Below, piece by piece: positions 50,961-59,441 of a DNA stretch of 64,000 nt; position 1 is the first letter of the stretch; each line of letters begins with the position of its first letter. Source of the stretch: Saccharothrix longispora (lineage in GTDB: Bacteria > Actinomycetota > Actinomycetes > Mycobacteriales > Pseudonocardiaceae); the NCBI RefSeq assembly GCF_030852425.1, contig NZ_NSDM01000021.1, forward strand, positions 55,680 through 119,679, written 5' to 3'. The position numbers were made by a program, and so were the translations under genes. Below the pieces are notes generated by a model, which saw only the letters and a program-made list of their open reading frames with translations, was not told where the DNA came from and ran no database searches.

Positions 50961-52189
50961 CCGGACATGAGGTCGGCGACCTCGGCGGCGATCCGGTCGA
51001 GCCCGCGGTCGTCGGTCGCCCTGATCGCGCGGTCGATCCACTCCGCGACCTGCGGCATGTGGTCGGCGGTGAGGCCGCGGGTGGTGACGGCGGCCGTGCC
51101 GAGGCGGACGCCGGACGGGTCGAACGGCTTGCGCGGGTCGAACGGGACGGTGTTGTGGTTCGCCTCGATGCCCGCGCGGTCGAGGGCCTTCGCGGCGGGC
51201 TTGCCGCCGACGGCCCGGTTGGTCAGGTCGAGCAGGACGAGGTGGTTGTCGGTGCCGCCGGAGACCAGGTCGAAGCCGCGGTCGAGCAGGGCGGCGGCCA
51301 GGGCGCGGGCGTTCTGCACGACGGCGTGGGCGTAGAGGCCGAAGGACGGGTCGAGGGCCTCGCCGAGCGCGACCGCGATGGCGGCGGTGGTGTGGTTGTG
51401 CGGACCGCCCTGGAGCCCCGGGAAGACGGCCTTGTCGATCGGCTTCGCGTGCTCGGTGTCGGTGAGGATCATCGCGCCGCGCGGGCCGCGCAGCGTCTTG
51501 TGGGTGGTCGTGGTGACGACGTGGGCGTGCCCGACGGGTGACGGGTGCGCGCCGCCCGCGACCAGACCCGCGATGTGCGCGATGTCGGCGACGAGGACCG
51601 CGCCGACCTCGCGGGCGATCTCGGCGAACCCGGCGAAGTCGATGGTGCGCGGGATCGCCGTGCCGCCGCAGAAGATCACCTTCGGGCGTTCGGCGAGGGC
51701 CAGGTCGCGGACGTCGTCGAGGTCGACGGTGCCGGTCTCCTTGCGGACGCCGTACTGGGCGCTGCGGAACCACTTGCCGGTGGCCGAGACGCCCCACCCG
51801 TGGGTCAGGTGTCCCCCGGCGGGCAGCGCCATGCCCATGACCGTGTCGCCGGGCTCCAGGAAGGCCAGGTAGACGGCCAGGTTGGCGGGCGAGCCGGAGT
51901 ACGGCTGCACGTTGGCGTGATCGGCGCCGAACAGGGCCTTGGCCCGGCTGACGGCCAACTCCTCGACCGGGTCGACGACCTGCTGGCCCTCGTAGTAGCG
52001 GCGGCCGGCGTAGCCCTCGGAGTACTTGTTGGTGAGCACCGAGCCGGTCGCCTCCAGGACCGCGGTGGAGACGTAGTTCTCCGAGGCGATGAGGCGGACC
52101 TTCTCGAACTGGCGACGGGCCTCGGCCTGCACCAGGCGGGCGACCTCGGGGTCGGCTCCGGTCAAGGACGGGATGGCGGGTTCGTGCAC
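50936..52189 (-). CDS. glyA: Serine hydroxymethyltransferase
   Basis: A 417-residue PLP enzyme interconverting serine and glycine with transfer of a one-carbon unit to tetrahydrofolate, in the cytoplasm. Signature elements: RLIASENYVS at the N-terminus, ANVQPYSGSPANLAVY, and the PLP lysine in TTTTHKTLRGPRG. GTG 52189 is preferred to GTG 52201 because GGAGG (52195-52199) lies five bases upstream of it, while 52201 has none. The 5' leader is a ZTP riboswitch, linking expression to folate stress. This is a paralogue or main glyA; the window cannot tell. Confidence 0.95.
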   Translation of the reverse strand: MHEPAIPSLTGADPEVARLVQAEARRQFEKVRLIASENYVSTAVLEATGSVLTNKYSEGYAGRRYYEGQQVVDPVEELAVSRAKALFGADHANVQPYSGSPANLAVYLAFLEPGDTVMGMALPAGGHLTHGWGVSATGKWFRSAQYGVRKETGTVDLDDVRDLALAERPKVIFCGGTAIPRTIDFAGFAEIAREVGAVLVADIAHIAGLVAGGAHPSPVGHAHVVTTTTHKTLRGPRGAMILTDTEHAKPIDKAVFPGLQGGPHNHTTAAIAVALGEALDPSFGLYAHAVVQNARALAAALLDRGFDLVSGGTDNHLVLLDLTNRAVGGKPAAKALDRAGIEANHNTVPFDPRKPFDPSGVRLGTAAVTTRGLTADHMPQVAEWIDRAIRATDDRGLDRIAAEVADLMSGYPMPGWA

Positions 52190-52212
52190 GACGGCCTCCA
52201 CGCGCGCGAGGG

Positions 52213-52308
52213 CGCTCGCCGTGGCACCCAGGCGCGCGGTGCCCGTCGGCTCAACGCTCCCCGGTGGTCGGTCCCACCCTCGGCACGCCAGTCGCGAACA
52301 CCGCCGAG
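52213..52308 (-). ncRNA. ZTP (pfl) riboswitch upstream of glyA
   Basis: Read on the minus strand, the leader contains the conserved blocks of the ZTP/pfl riboswitch in order: GCGACTGGCG, GGGTGGGA, ACCACCGGGGAGCG and GCGCCTGGGTGCC. The first two hairpins and the pseudoknot-forming CCGCGCGCCTGGG hairpin can be drawn. The aptamer ends about 12 bases before the glyA ribosome binding site, suggesting translational or coupled control. ZTP/ZMP accumulates when 10-formyl-THF is low, so glyA would be switched on under folate stress. Confidence 0.88.
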
Positions 52309-52342
52309 CCTACCCGCCGCCGTCCGGGGAGCCCGATCCGCG

Positions 52343-53329
52343 TCACACCGCGATGACGACCTTGGCGCGGGCGTGCTCGTCCTCGACGTACCGGATCGCG
52401 TCGGGCACCCGGTCGAGCGGGTAGGTCCGGTCGACGACCGGCACGAGCGCCCCGGACTCGGCGAGCCGCCGCAGCGCCGCCAGGTTCTCCCGGCCGGGCC
52501 GCGCCTCCAGGACGAGCACCCGGTGCCTGCGGACGAGCGGACCCGCGAGCGCCGCCCGGACGATGAGCCCCATCGGCCCGAGGACGCTGCCGCCGGTGGA
52601 CACCCCTCCCCCCGAGAGCAGGAGGGTCCCGCCGGGCCGGAGCGCGCGCCGGAGGGCGGTCAGCGGGTGGTTGCCCACCAGGTCGAGCACGACGTCGTGG
52701 CGTCCTCCGTCGCGGGTGAAGTCGTCCCGGGCGTAGTCGATGACGTGGTCCGCGCCGAGCGAGGCGACCAGCTCCGCGTTCCGGGCGCTGCACACGGCGG
52801 TCACCTCGGCGCCGAGGTGCCTGCCGAGCTGCACGGCGAACGTGCCGACGCCGCCGGACGCGCCGTTGACGAGGAGCCGCTGCCCCTGCCGCACCCGCCC
52901 CAGGTCGCGCAGGCCGACGAGCGCGGTGTTGGCCGCCAGGGGCAGCGCGGCGGCCTGCTCGAAGGTCAGGTTGGCGGGCTTGGCGTCCACCACGCCGTCC
53001 GGTGCGGACACGTACTCGGCGAACGCGCCGTCCGCCTCGCCGTACACCTCGTCGCCCGGCCGGAACCGGGTCACGCCGGCGCCGACCGCCGCCACCTCGC
53101 CCGCGAAGTCGGTGCCCCTGATGGCCACCTTCGGGCGGGCGAGCCCCATCACGCCCGGCATGAGGCGCGCCAGGTACGGGTCGCCGCGCATGACGTGCCA
53201 GTCGCGGGCGTTCACCGCCGCCGCGCGCACCCGGACGAGCACCTCCCCGGCCGCGGGCGTCGGCCGGTCGACCTCGACGAGCCGCAGCACGTCGGGTGAG
53301 CCGTACCGGTCCTGGGCGATGGCCTTCAT
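52343..53329 (-). CDS. Zn-independent quinone oxidoreductase-type MDR enzyme
   Basis: A 328-residue medium-chain dehydrogenase/reductase of the NADPH:quinone oxidoreductase/MECR type. N-terminal GroES-like fold (PTPAAGEVLVRVRAAAVNARDWHVMRG, GTDFAGEVAAVGAGVTRF), nucleotide-binding NGASGGVGTFAVQLGRHLGAEVTAVCSARN, and DLVGNHPLTALRRALRPGGTLL. Zinc ligands of true alcohol dehydrogenases are absent. ATG 53329 has GGAGGCACG upstream and overlaps the DUF2306 stop by four bases, so the two are coupled. Confidence 0.9.
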   Translation of the reverse strand: MKAIAQDRYGSPDVLRLVEVDRPTPAAGEVLVRVRAAAVNARDWHVMRGDPYLARLMPGVMGLARPKVAIRGTDFAGEVAAVGAGVTRFRPGDEVYGEADGAFAEYVSAPDGVVDAKPANLTFEQAAALPLAANTALVGLRDLGRVRQGQRLLVNGASGGVGTFAVQLGRHLGAEVTAVCSARNAELVASLGADHVIDYARDDFTRDGGRHDVVLDLVGNHPLTALRRALRPGGTLLLSGGGVSTGGSVLGPMGLIVRAALAGPLVRRHRVLVLEARPGRENLAALRRLAESGALVPVVDRTYPLDRVPDAIRYVEDEHARAKVVIAV

Positions 53330-53958
53330 CGTGCCTCCACCGGGTTCGGGGTGGTGCGGGAGCGGCGCACGGCCCGTTCGGCCACGGCCACGTTGACCAG
53401 CCAGCCGGCGAGCATCAGCAGGGCCTCGGCCGTCCGGTCGGGGTGGCCGAGGACCGCCGTGCCGAGACCGAGGGTGAACACCTGGGTGCCGGCGGCCAGG
53501 CCGACCGCGTACGCGCGGGTCATCCAGGCGCGGTGCCCGCCGACATCCCGCCGCCGGGCCGCGATGACGCCGAGGACCAGGAACAGCGCCCAGAGCGCGC
53601 CGAACACGAGCCGGGTGCCGGTGAGGAGGACGGTCGCGTCGGCCTGCCGGAAGGGGAACAGGGTCAGCCACAGCCCGGACAGCGCGGCGGCGAGACCGCA
53701 GAGGACCACCAGCCGCCCGGCCACGCGGTGCCACCGCCGCCGCCGGGCGCGGAACCGGGGCGCGAACTGGAAGGCGCCCAGGACGGCGTAGCCACCGGCC
53801 CCGATGATGTGCGCCACCAGGGGTGCGCCGCCGTCACCGGGGTCGCCCAGCCGGAAGGCTCCGGCGATGACGGGGACGGCGCCGAGCGCGAGCAGCCCGG
53901 CCGGGACGAGCCACCCCCGATCGGGTCGGGTGGCGCGTGGGGGCGCTGTTGTCGTCAT
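53326..53958 (-). CDS. DUF2306 family membrane protein
   Basis: A 210-residue integral membrane protein with about six helices (WLVPAGLLALGAVPVIAGAF, IIGAGGYAVLGAFQF, LVVLCGLAAALSGLWL, LWALFLVLGVIA, and two more) and arginine-rich loops such as RFRARRRRWHRVAG and GHRAWMTRAYAVGL, matching the DUF2306/DUF420-like group. Function is unknown; the coupled quinone oxidoreductase suggests a redox context. ATG at 53958 overlaps nothing upstream; the 54.0-kb spacer separates it from the two-component operon. Confidence 0.82.
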   Translation of the reverse strand: MTTTAPPRATRPDRGWLVPAGLLALGAVPVIAGAFRLGDPGDGGAPLVAHIIGAGGYAVLGAFQFAPRFRARRRRWHRVAGRLVVLCGLAAALSGLWLTLFPFRQADATVLLTGTRLVFGALWALFLVLGVIAARRRDVGGHRAWMTRAYAVGLAAGTQVFTLGLGTAVLGHPDRTAEALLMLAGWLVNVAVAERAVRRSRTTPNPVEAR

Positions 53959-54070
53959 GCCGCAGATCGTGGCCGCCGCGGCGGTGCCGGCTCATCGGTA
54001 TTCAGGCCGCTGTCCGGCCGGACCAAGAGCCGGCCCCGGGTCGTACTTTCGGCTACCGGCGGGTGTTCGG

Positions 54071-54742
54071 CTACCTGCGGGCGCCGCCGCGCCGGACGCG
54101 GTCGGTCTCGTGGGCCCAGATGGCGATCTCGACGCGGTTCCGCGCGCCGAGCTTGTTCATCAGGCTCGTGACGTGGGTCTTGACCGTGCTGAGCGTGATG
54201 TGGAGCTGCTGGGCGACCTCGCTGTTCGTGCGCCCGGCGGCCACGGCGGCGAGGACCTGCTCCTCCCGCTCGGTGAGCGGCTCGACGGGCTGCACGGGGG
54301 TGACCGCCGGCCCGGCGCCGGCGAACGCCGCGAGCAGCCGCGCGGTGACGCTCGGGGCGATCAGCGCGTCGCCGTTCGCGGCGGCGTGCACGGCCTGGGC
54401 GAGCAGCACGGGTCCGGCGTCCTTGAGCAGGAAGCCCCGCGCCCCGGCGCGCAGCGCCGCGTAGACGTACTCGTCGAGGTCGAAGGTGGTGATCACGACG
54501 ACGGCGAGCGGGTCGGCCACGTCCGGCCCGGCGAGCGCGCGGGTGGCCTCGATCCCGTCGAGCAGCGGCATCCGGATGTCGAACAGGCACACGTCGGGGC
54601 GCAGCCGCCGGGCCAGCTCGACCGCGTGCCGGCCGTCGGCCGCCTGGCCCACCACCTCGATGCCCGGCTGGGCGTCGAGGATCATGGTGAGGCCGGTGCG
54701 GACGATCTCCTGGTCGTCGGCGACGACGACGCGGACGCTCAC
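54071..54742 (-). CDS. NarL/LuxR-type response regulator
   Basis: A 223-residue response regulator. Receiver domain (about 1-120): VVVADDQEIVRTGL, phospho-Asp in VCLFDIRMPLLDG near 54, Lys in GARGFLLKDAG; LuxR-type helix-turn-helix (about 150-210): LTEREEQVLAAVAAGRTNSEVAQQLHITLSTVKTHVTSLMNKLG. GTG 54742 overlaps the kinase stop by GTGA, so they are co-translated. The downstream DUF2306/oxidoreductase unit, 112 bp away on the same strand, could be a target (inference). Confidence 0.93.
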   Translation of the reverse strand: MSVRVVVADDQEIVRTGLTMILDAQPGIEVVGQAADGRHAVELARRLRPDVCLFDIRMPLLDGIEATRALAGPDVADPLAVVVITTFDLDEYVYAALRAGARGFLLKDAGPVLLAQAVHAAANGDALIAPSVTARLLAAFAGAGPAVTPVQPVEPLTEREEQVLAAVAAGRTNSEVAQQLHITLSTVKTHVTSLMNKLGARNRVEIAIWAHETDRVRRGGARR

Positions 54743-55872
54743 GCGGTCGCCCCGGTGCGCGGCAGCACGGCGGTGACCGTCCACCCGCGGCCGGGGTCCG
54801 GGCCCGCCTCGCAGGTGCCGCCGAGCAGGCCCGCGCGCTCGGCCATGCCGATCAGCCCGTGCCCCCGCCCGGCGGCCGGGCGGGCGGGGGTCTCGCCGTC
54901 GTCGCTGACCCGCAGGTGCACCGAGCGGTCGTCGGCGACCACCCGGACCGCGATCCGGGTGGCGTGCCGGGCGTGCCGCAGGGCGTTGGTGACGGACTCC
55001 TGGGCGAGCCGGTAGACGGCGGTGCCCACCGACGGCGGCAGGTCGTCGACGTCTCCGACGACCTCCACGTCGACCTCGGGGCCGAGGTGCGGGCGGGCGG
55101 CGAGCTGCCCGAGGTCGGCGACGCGCGGGGTCGGGGCGAGGTCGACCCGCTCGTCCTGCCGCAGCACGCGGACCATGGCGCGCATCTCGGCGAGCGCCCG
55201 CGACGCCTCGGACTCGATCACGCGGAGCGCGTCGACCGCGGCCGCCGGGTTCGCGGCGGCGGTGGCGAGCCCGGCCTGGGCGCGGATGGCCATCGCCGAG
55301 ACGTGGTGGGCCACGGTGTCGTGCAGGTCGCGGGCCAGCCGCTCCCGTTCGAGCAGCTTGGCCTGGTCCAGTTCGCGCGTGCGCGCCCTGACCCGGTACC
55401 GCAGCGCCGCGCCGAGGGCGCAGGCGGTGCACACGACGACCGCGCCGCCGAGCGTGTCGCCGAGGCCGACGGTGCCGAGCGCGAGCGAGGAGCCGAGCTT
55501 GGCCAGCACGACCAGCGACCCGAGCGCGGCCTCGCGGCCCGATCCCCAGCGGTACAGCGCGAACGGCAGGAGGAGCAGGTAGACCATGGTGTTCAGCTCG
55601 GGCTCGACACCGGTCGCCAACGGGGTCACCGCGCAGACGCCGAAGGCGATCACGACCGCGCGCAGCGGCCTGGTCCGCCGCAGCGGCAGCGTGGGCAGCA
55701 GCCCGACGGCGACCACCACCGAGACGACCGGGAACGCCAGGTCCGCCCGCAGCGCGCCCTCCAGCACGGCGGCCACCGCGAGCGCGCCGACCAGGACCAG
55801 GTCCCACCGGGCCCGCGGCGTCGGGTGCGGCGGTCGCGGTTCGTCCCACAGGGAGCGCAAGAGGTCGTGCAC
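54739..55872 (-). CDS. HisKA_3 sensor histidine kinase
   Basis: A 377-residue NarX/DesK-type kinase. Five or six transmembrane helices (about 25-150; LVLVGALAVAAVLEGAL, FPVVSVVVAVGLLPTLPL, AVVIAFGVCAVTPLATG and others) precede the dimerisation helix with phospho-acceptor RERLARDLHDTVAHHVSAMAI (about 175-195) and an HATPase domain (AVYRLAQESVTNALRHARHA, GRGHGLIGMAERAGLLGG). GTG 55872 fits the protein start; the frame remains open to 55920 but is not supported by a ribosome binding site. Ligand unknown. Confidence 0.9.
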   Translation of the reverse strand: MHDLLRSLWDEPRPPHPTPRARWDLVLVGALAVAAVLEGALRADLAFPVVSVVVAVGLLPTLPLRRTRPLRAVVIAFGVCAVTPLATGVEPELNTMVYLLLLPFALYRWGSGREAALGSLVVLAKLGSSLALGTVGLGDTLGGAVVVCTACALGAALRYRVRARTRELDQAKLLERERLARDLHDTVAHHVSAMAIRAQAGLATAAANPAAAVDALRVIESEASRALAEMRAMVRVLRQDERVDLAPTPRVADLGQLAARPHLGPEVDVEVVGDVDDLPPSVGTAVYRLAQESVTNALRHARHATRIAVRVVADDRSVHLRVSDDGETPARPAAGRGHGLIGMAERAGLLGGTCEAGPDPGRGWTVTAVLPRTGATA

Positions 55873-56035
55873 CGGCTCAGGGTACGGGCAGCGCGACGGT
55901 CCCGGATCGACCGGAAGCACGGTCGATCCGGGACCGGTCCGCGCCCCGGTGGATCGGCCCGGCGGATCGGCCCGCGGGATGGCGGGTTTGGGCGGAACGG
56001 TCCATTGCCCGACTGCCCCGGTGGATCAATACTCG

Positions 56036-56054
56036 GGTTGGAAATCTTCCAACC
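56036..56054. promoter_or_regulatory. Dyad upstream of Tat-signal protein gene
   Basis: GGTTGGAA-ATC-TTCCAACC is a perfect inverted repeat with 8-bp arms and a 3-bp spacer, 47 bases upstream of the GTG at 56101. It could be an operator or a short leader hairpin. Confidence 0.5.
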
Positions 56055-56100
56055 GGCTTAGCGCCACGTCAGCGTTTCCCCCTGCCCCGAAAGGACTGAC

Positions 56101-56964
56101 GTGCTCGATCGGCGAAAGTTCGTGCTGGGCGCCGCCGTCACGGCGACGCTCGGCACCACGGTCTCGACAACACTCGCGGGCCGCGCGGCGGCCGCCCCCG
56201 CACCCGCCCTCCCGACGGCCGGCACCGGCTCCCCCACCAGGGCCGCCGGGGTCTTCACCGACCCCTCCGGCACGGCGTTCGCCCTGGTCCACCTCGACGG
56301 CGCGTGGGTGCTGGTCGACGAGCGCGGTTCGGTGCGGATCACCACCGGCCTCGCCGGCGCGGACCTCGTGGACGTCTCCACCGACGGCGACCGGGTCGTG
56401 GCGGTGGGCGCGCTCAGCGGCGACCCGACCGCGGCGATCTGGGAGTCCACCGACGGCACGACCTGGCGCGAGGCACGTCGCCTGCACGGCGTGCGCTCCG
56501 AGTTCACCGCCGTCGGCGGCGGGCTGGCGCTGGGATCGGTGGTGAAGCACGAGCGGGCGTCGCTGGTGCGCATCGCGGCCCGCCGGACCGCGAACGGCTG
56601 GTCCACCGTGCCGGTCCGCGGCCTGGAGTGGACCGACGGGATCAAGGCCACGGCGGTCGCGCGGACCGCGACCGGCTGGGTGGCGGCGGCGGTCGGCACC
56701 GCCGGGACCGTGCTGCACACCTCGCGCGACGGGGTCGCGTGGAGCGCCCGGCCCGGTGTGGACGAGGTCGCGGTGCGCGGCCTCACGGCGGACGGCCACT
56801 GGGTCGGCAACGACGTGGTGGACGCGACGCCGCTCGCCGGCACCCTGGACGCCGGTCGGCGGCGACCGGACGTGCCCGCCGACGCGAAGGCCCTGGGCGC
56901 GATCGGCGCCCGCACCGGCTGGCTGGCCGGTGGCCGCCTGATCACCGCGGAGGCGGCCCGATGA
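56101..56964 (+). CDS. Tat-exported WD/propeller-like protein
   Basis: A 287-residue protein with a probable twin-arginine signal (DRRKFVLGAAVTATLG, cleavage near GRAAAA) and a sequence of short beta repeats (VFTDPSGTAFALVHLDGAWVLVDE, GDRVVAVGALSGDPTAAIWESTDGTTW, GWVAAAVGTAGTVLHTSRDGVAWSA), resembling sialidase/BNR-like propellers. No catalytic motif is evident. GTG 56101 has GAAAGGA upstream. Its stop overlaps the next gene (ATGA at 56961-56964), so it is co-translated with a peptidoglycan-type hydrolase that lacks its own signal. Confidence 0.78.
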   Translation: MLDRRKFVLGAAVTATLGTTVSTTLAGRAAAAPAPALPTAGTGSPTRAAGVFTDPSGTAFALVHLDGAWVLVDERGSVRITTGLAGADLVDVSTDGDRVVAVGALSGDPTAAIWESTDGTTWREARRLHGVRSEFTAVGGGLALGSVVKHERASLVRIAARRTANGWSTVPVRGLEWTDGIKATAVARTATGWVAAAVGTAGTVLHTSRDGVAWSARPGVDEVAVRGLTADGHWVGNDVVDATPLAGTLDAGRRRPDVPADAKALGAIGARTGWLAGGRLITAEAAR

Positions 56965-57620
56965 TCACGTTCCAGAACATCGACGGCACGCCGGTCTACT
57001 ACTGGCGGTCCAACCGCGGCAACACGACCACCCGCAACTGGCAGGTGACGCAGGCGTTCTACGACAGCCTGGTGCTGTGGGTCAGGGACCTGCGGTCGCT
57101 GTCGTCGGCGTACGGGGGCATCAGCTACCTGGTGTCGGCGGGGTTCTACGTGAACAAGCCGGGCGAGCACGGCACGGGCACCGCGATGGACCTCGACCAC
57201 GTGCGGTGGAGCGGCGGGCAGACGATCTCGCCGCTGGACCGGCACCACGCGTCGGGCACGGTCGCGACGCGCCGCCGGTACCTGGCGGTGGACGCGGTGT
57301 GCCGGCGGCGGTTCCGGTTCGTGCTCGACGGGTGGTACAACGCCGCGCACGAGGACCACATCCACTCGGACTTCGGCGGCCTGCCCGTGCGGTGCGTGAC
57401 GGGGTCGGAGAGCGACACGAAGTTCGTCCAGGCGCTGTGCAACAACTTCATGTCGTCCGGTCTGGCGGTGGACGGCATCTGGGGTCCGCTGACGACGAGC
57501 GCGTTCAACACCGCGAAGTCGCGGCTGGGCGTGACGGGCGACCCGCACACGAGCAGCGCGTCGTGGCAGTCGTTCCTGTCGGCGGCGGCCCGCAAGGGGT
57601 TCGCGAACCAGGCCTTCTAG
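56961..57620 (+). CDS. M15/extensin-like peptidase with peptidoglycan-binding domain
   Basis: A 219-residue protein. The N-terminal part has the zinc-ligand pattern of D-Ala-D-Ala carboxypeptidase/extensin-like domains: NKPGEHGTGTAMDLDHVRW and AAHEDHIHSDFGG. A C-terminal PG_binding_1-like domain follows (TKFVQALCNNFMSSGLAVDGIWGPLTTSAFNTAKSRL). No signal peptide is seen, unusual for a wall-active enzyme. It is translationally coupled to a Tat-signal protein, so export as a complex by that partner is possible. The downstream terminator at 57662-57697 is perfect. Confidence 0.82.
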   Translation: MITFQNIDGTPVYYWRSNRGNTTTRNWQVTQAFYDSLVLWVRDLRSLSSAYGGISYLVSAGFYVNKPGEHGTGTAMDLDHVRWSGGQTISPLDRHHASGTVATRRRYLAVDAVCRRRFRFVLDGWYNAAHEDHIHSDFGGLPVRCVTGSESDTKFVQALCNNFMSSGLAVDGIWGPLTTSAFNTAKSRLGVTGDPHTSSASWQSFLSAAARKGFANQAF

Positions 57621-57661
57621 GCCGCGGGCGAGGCGCCGCCGATCCCGCGCGCGCCGGACCG

Positions 57662-57697
57662 GGGCGGGTGCCGTGCTCCTCCGCACGGCACCCGCCC
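57662..57697. terminator. Perfect 15-bp bidirectional terminator
   Basis: GGGCGGGTGCCGTGC (57662-57676) pairs perfectly with GCACGGCACCCGCCC (57683-57697) around TCCTCC, between the M15-like gene and the converging SDR gene. Confidence 0.85.
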
Positions 57698-57711
57698 ACC
57701 CCCCTGCCCGA

Positions 57712-58467
57712 TCAGGCGCCCGCGCCGCCGGTGACCGGCAGCACGACCCCGGTCACGTACGAGGCCCGGTCGCTGAGCAGCCACGCCGCCGTCTCCGCGA
57801 CCTCCTCCGGGCTCGCCGCCCGGCCCAGCGGGATGCCGGCGGTCAGGCGCTCCACCACGCCGGGGTCGGCCCGCTCCCAGTCCTCGACCATGGCGGTGAC
57901 GGTGAGGCCGGGCGCGATGGCGTTGACGCGCACGCCCACCGGGCCGTAGGTCACCGCCGCGCTCTCGGTGACGCTGTTGACGGCGCGCTTGGCCGCGCCG
58001 TAGGCCGGGAGCGCGGGGTTGCCGATCAGGCTACCGACGCTGCTGGTGTTGACGATGGCGCCCGCGCCCGCCGTGGCCAGCATGGCCTTCACCTCGGCGG
58101 CGACGGCGTAGAACACGCCCTTGTGGTTGACGCGGGTCACCAGGTCGAAGTCGTCCTCGGGGAAGTCGACGACCGGGTGCGGGGGGACGTTGACGCCCGC
58201 GTTGTTGAAGGCGACGTCGAGCCGGCCGTGGCGCTCCACGACGGTGTCGACGACGCGGCGGATGTCCGCCACGTCGCCGAGGTCGGCGACCGCGTACGAG
58301 GCGTCGCCGCCGATCTCCTCCGTGAGGAGCTCCAGGTCCGCCCCGGTGCGCGCGGCCAGCACGACGGTGGCGCCCTCCCGGGCGAACAGGCGGGCGGCCG
58401 CGGCGCCGATGCCCCGGCTCGCACCGGTGACGAGGGCGATCTTGCCGTTCAGGAGTCCGTTGGTCAT
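57712..58467 (-). CDS. SDR family oxidoreductase
   Basis: A 251-residue classical short-chain dehydrogenase: cofactor motif TGASRGIG (14-21), NNAGVNVPPHPVV, catalytic Ser in NTSSVGSLIG and YGAAK (about 157-161), and the usual PG turn in IAPGLTVTAM. Expected to oxidise or reduce a small alcohol/ketone with NAD(P). It is divergent from an MmyB-like XRE regulator 101 bp away, a common actinobacterial pairing in which the regulator controls the SDR. Confidence 0.93.
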   Translation of the reverse strand: MTNGLLNGKIALVTGASRGIGAAAARLFAREGATVVLAARTGADLELLTEEIGGDASYAVADLGDVADIRRVVDTVVERHGRLDVAFNNAGVNVPPHPVVDFPEDDFDLVTRVNHKGVFYAVAAEVKAMLATAGAGAIVNTSSVGSLIGNPALPAYGAAKRAVNSVTESAAVTYGPVGVRVNAIAPGLTVTAMVEDWERADPGVVERLTAGIPLGRAASPEEVAETAAWLLSDRASYVTGVVLPVTGGAGA

Positions 58468-58568
58468 GGCTCCACCGTGCTGCGCCCGCCCCGGCCCCGG
58501 CAGGCCCGGACCGTGCGGGGTACTCCCGGTACCTGGCAGCCCCCGGCACGCCGACGGACGATGGGCGC

Positions 58569-59441
58569 ATGGACAAGCACGGACTGGCCTCGTTCCTGCG
58601 CCGGTGCAGGGAGCGGTCGTCCCCCTCCACGGTCGGCCTGCCGGTGGCCGGACCGCGCCGCACGCCCGGCCTGCGCCGGGAGGAGGTCGCCGGGCTCGCG
58701 CACATCTCCACGCAGTACTACACGCGCCTGGAGCAGGCCCGGGGTCCCCGGCCGTCGCGGCACGTGCTGGCCGCCCTGGGGCGCGCGCTGCGGCTGACCG
58801 ACGCCGAGCGCGCCCACCTGCACGCCTTGGTCGGCGAGGCGGTCGGCCCGCCGACCGGGCCGCCCGCCGAGGTTCCGGACGGCGTCCTGGAGCTGATCGA
58901 GCGCCTGCCGGACACGGCCGCGATCGTGCTCGACGCCAAGTACGACGTGCTGGCCTGGAACCCGCTGGCCGCGGCCCTGCTGGAGGACTTCTCGGCGCTG
59001 TCGCCGCGCGACCGCAACGTGATCCGGCGCTTCTTCCTGCGACCCGACGACCCGCGCCGCCACTACGGCCTGTCGCACGGCGACGCGTTCGCCCGGTTCG
59101 CCGCCGGGCACCTGCGCGCCGCCGCGACCCGCTACCCGCACGACCGGGCGACGCAGGCCCTGGTCGCCGAGCTGCTGCGGCACAGCCGCGAGTTCGCGGA
59201 GCTGTGGCCGACGCACGACGTCACCGACTCCCGGCACCTGGTCAAGTCGATCGACCACGAGTTGGTGGGGCGGGTGGAGGTGACGTGCGACGTGCTGGAG
59301 GTGCCCGAGCGCGACCAGCACCTCGTGCTGTTCACCGCCGCGCCCGGGACGCCCGCGCGGGAGGCGCTGCGGCTGCTGGGCGTCGTCGGCACCCAGCGGA
59401 TGACGACGGAGGACGAGCCGGGGCGGGTCAGCCCGCCGTGA
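58569..59441 (+). CDS. XRE-type regulator with MmyB-like ligand domain
   Basis: A 290-residue regulator. The N-terminal XRE helix-turn-helix (about 10-75; RRTPGLRREEVAGLAHISTQYYTRLEQARGPRPS) is joined to an MmyB-like/PAS-type domain (about 105-270; AAIVLDAKYDVLAWNPLAAALL) known to bind fatty-acid-like ligands in MltR/MmyB proteins. ATG 58569 has only a weak upstream box. Divergent from the SDR gene, which it may control. The last 14 bases overlap the converging MFS remnant. Confidence 0.93.
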   Translation: MDKHGLASFLRRCRERSSPSTVGLPVAGPRRTPGLRREEVAGLAHISTQYYTRLEQARGPRPSRHVLAALGRALRLTDAERAHLHALVGEAVGPPTGPPAEVPDGVLELIERLPDTAAIVLDAKYDVLAWNPLAAALLEDFSALSPRDRNVIRRFFLRPDDPRRHYGLSHGDAFARFAAGHLRAAATRYPHDRATQALVAELLRHSREFAELWPTHDVTDSRHLVKSIDHELVGRVEVTCDVLEVPERDQHLVLFTAAPGTPAREALRLLGVVGTQRMTTEDEPGRVSPP

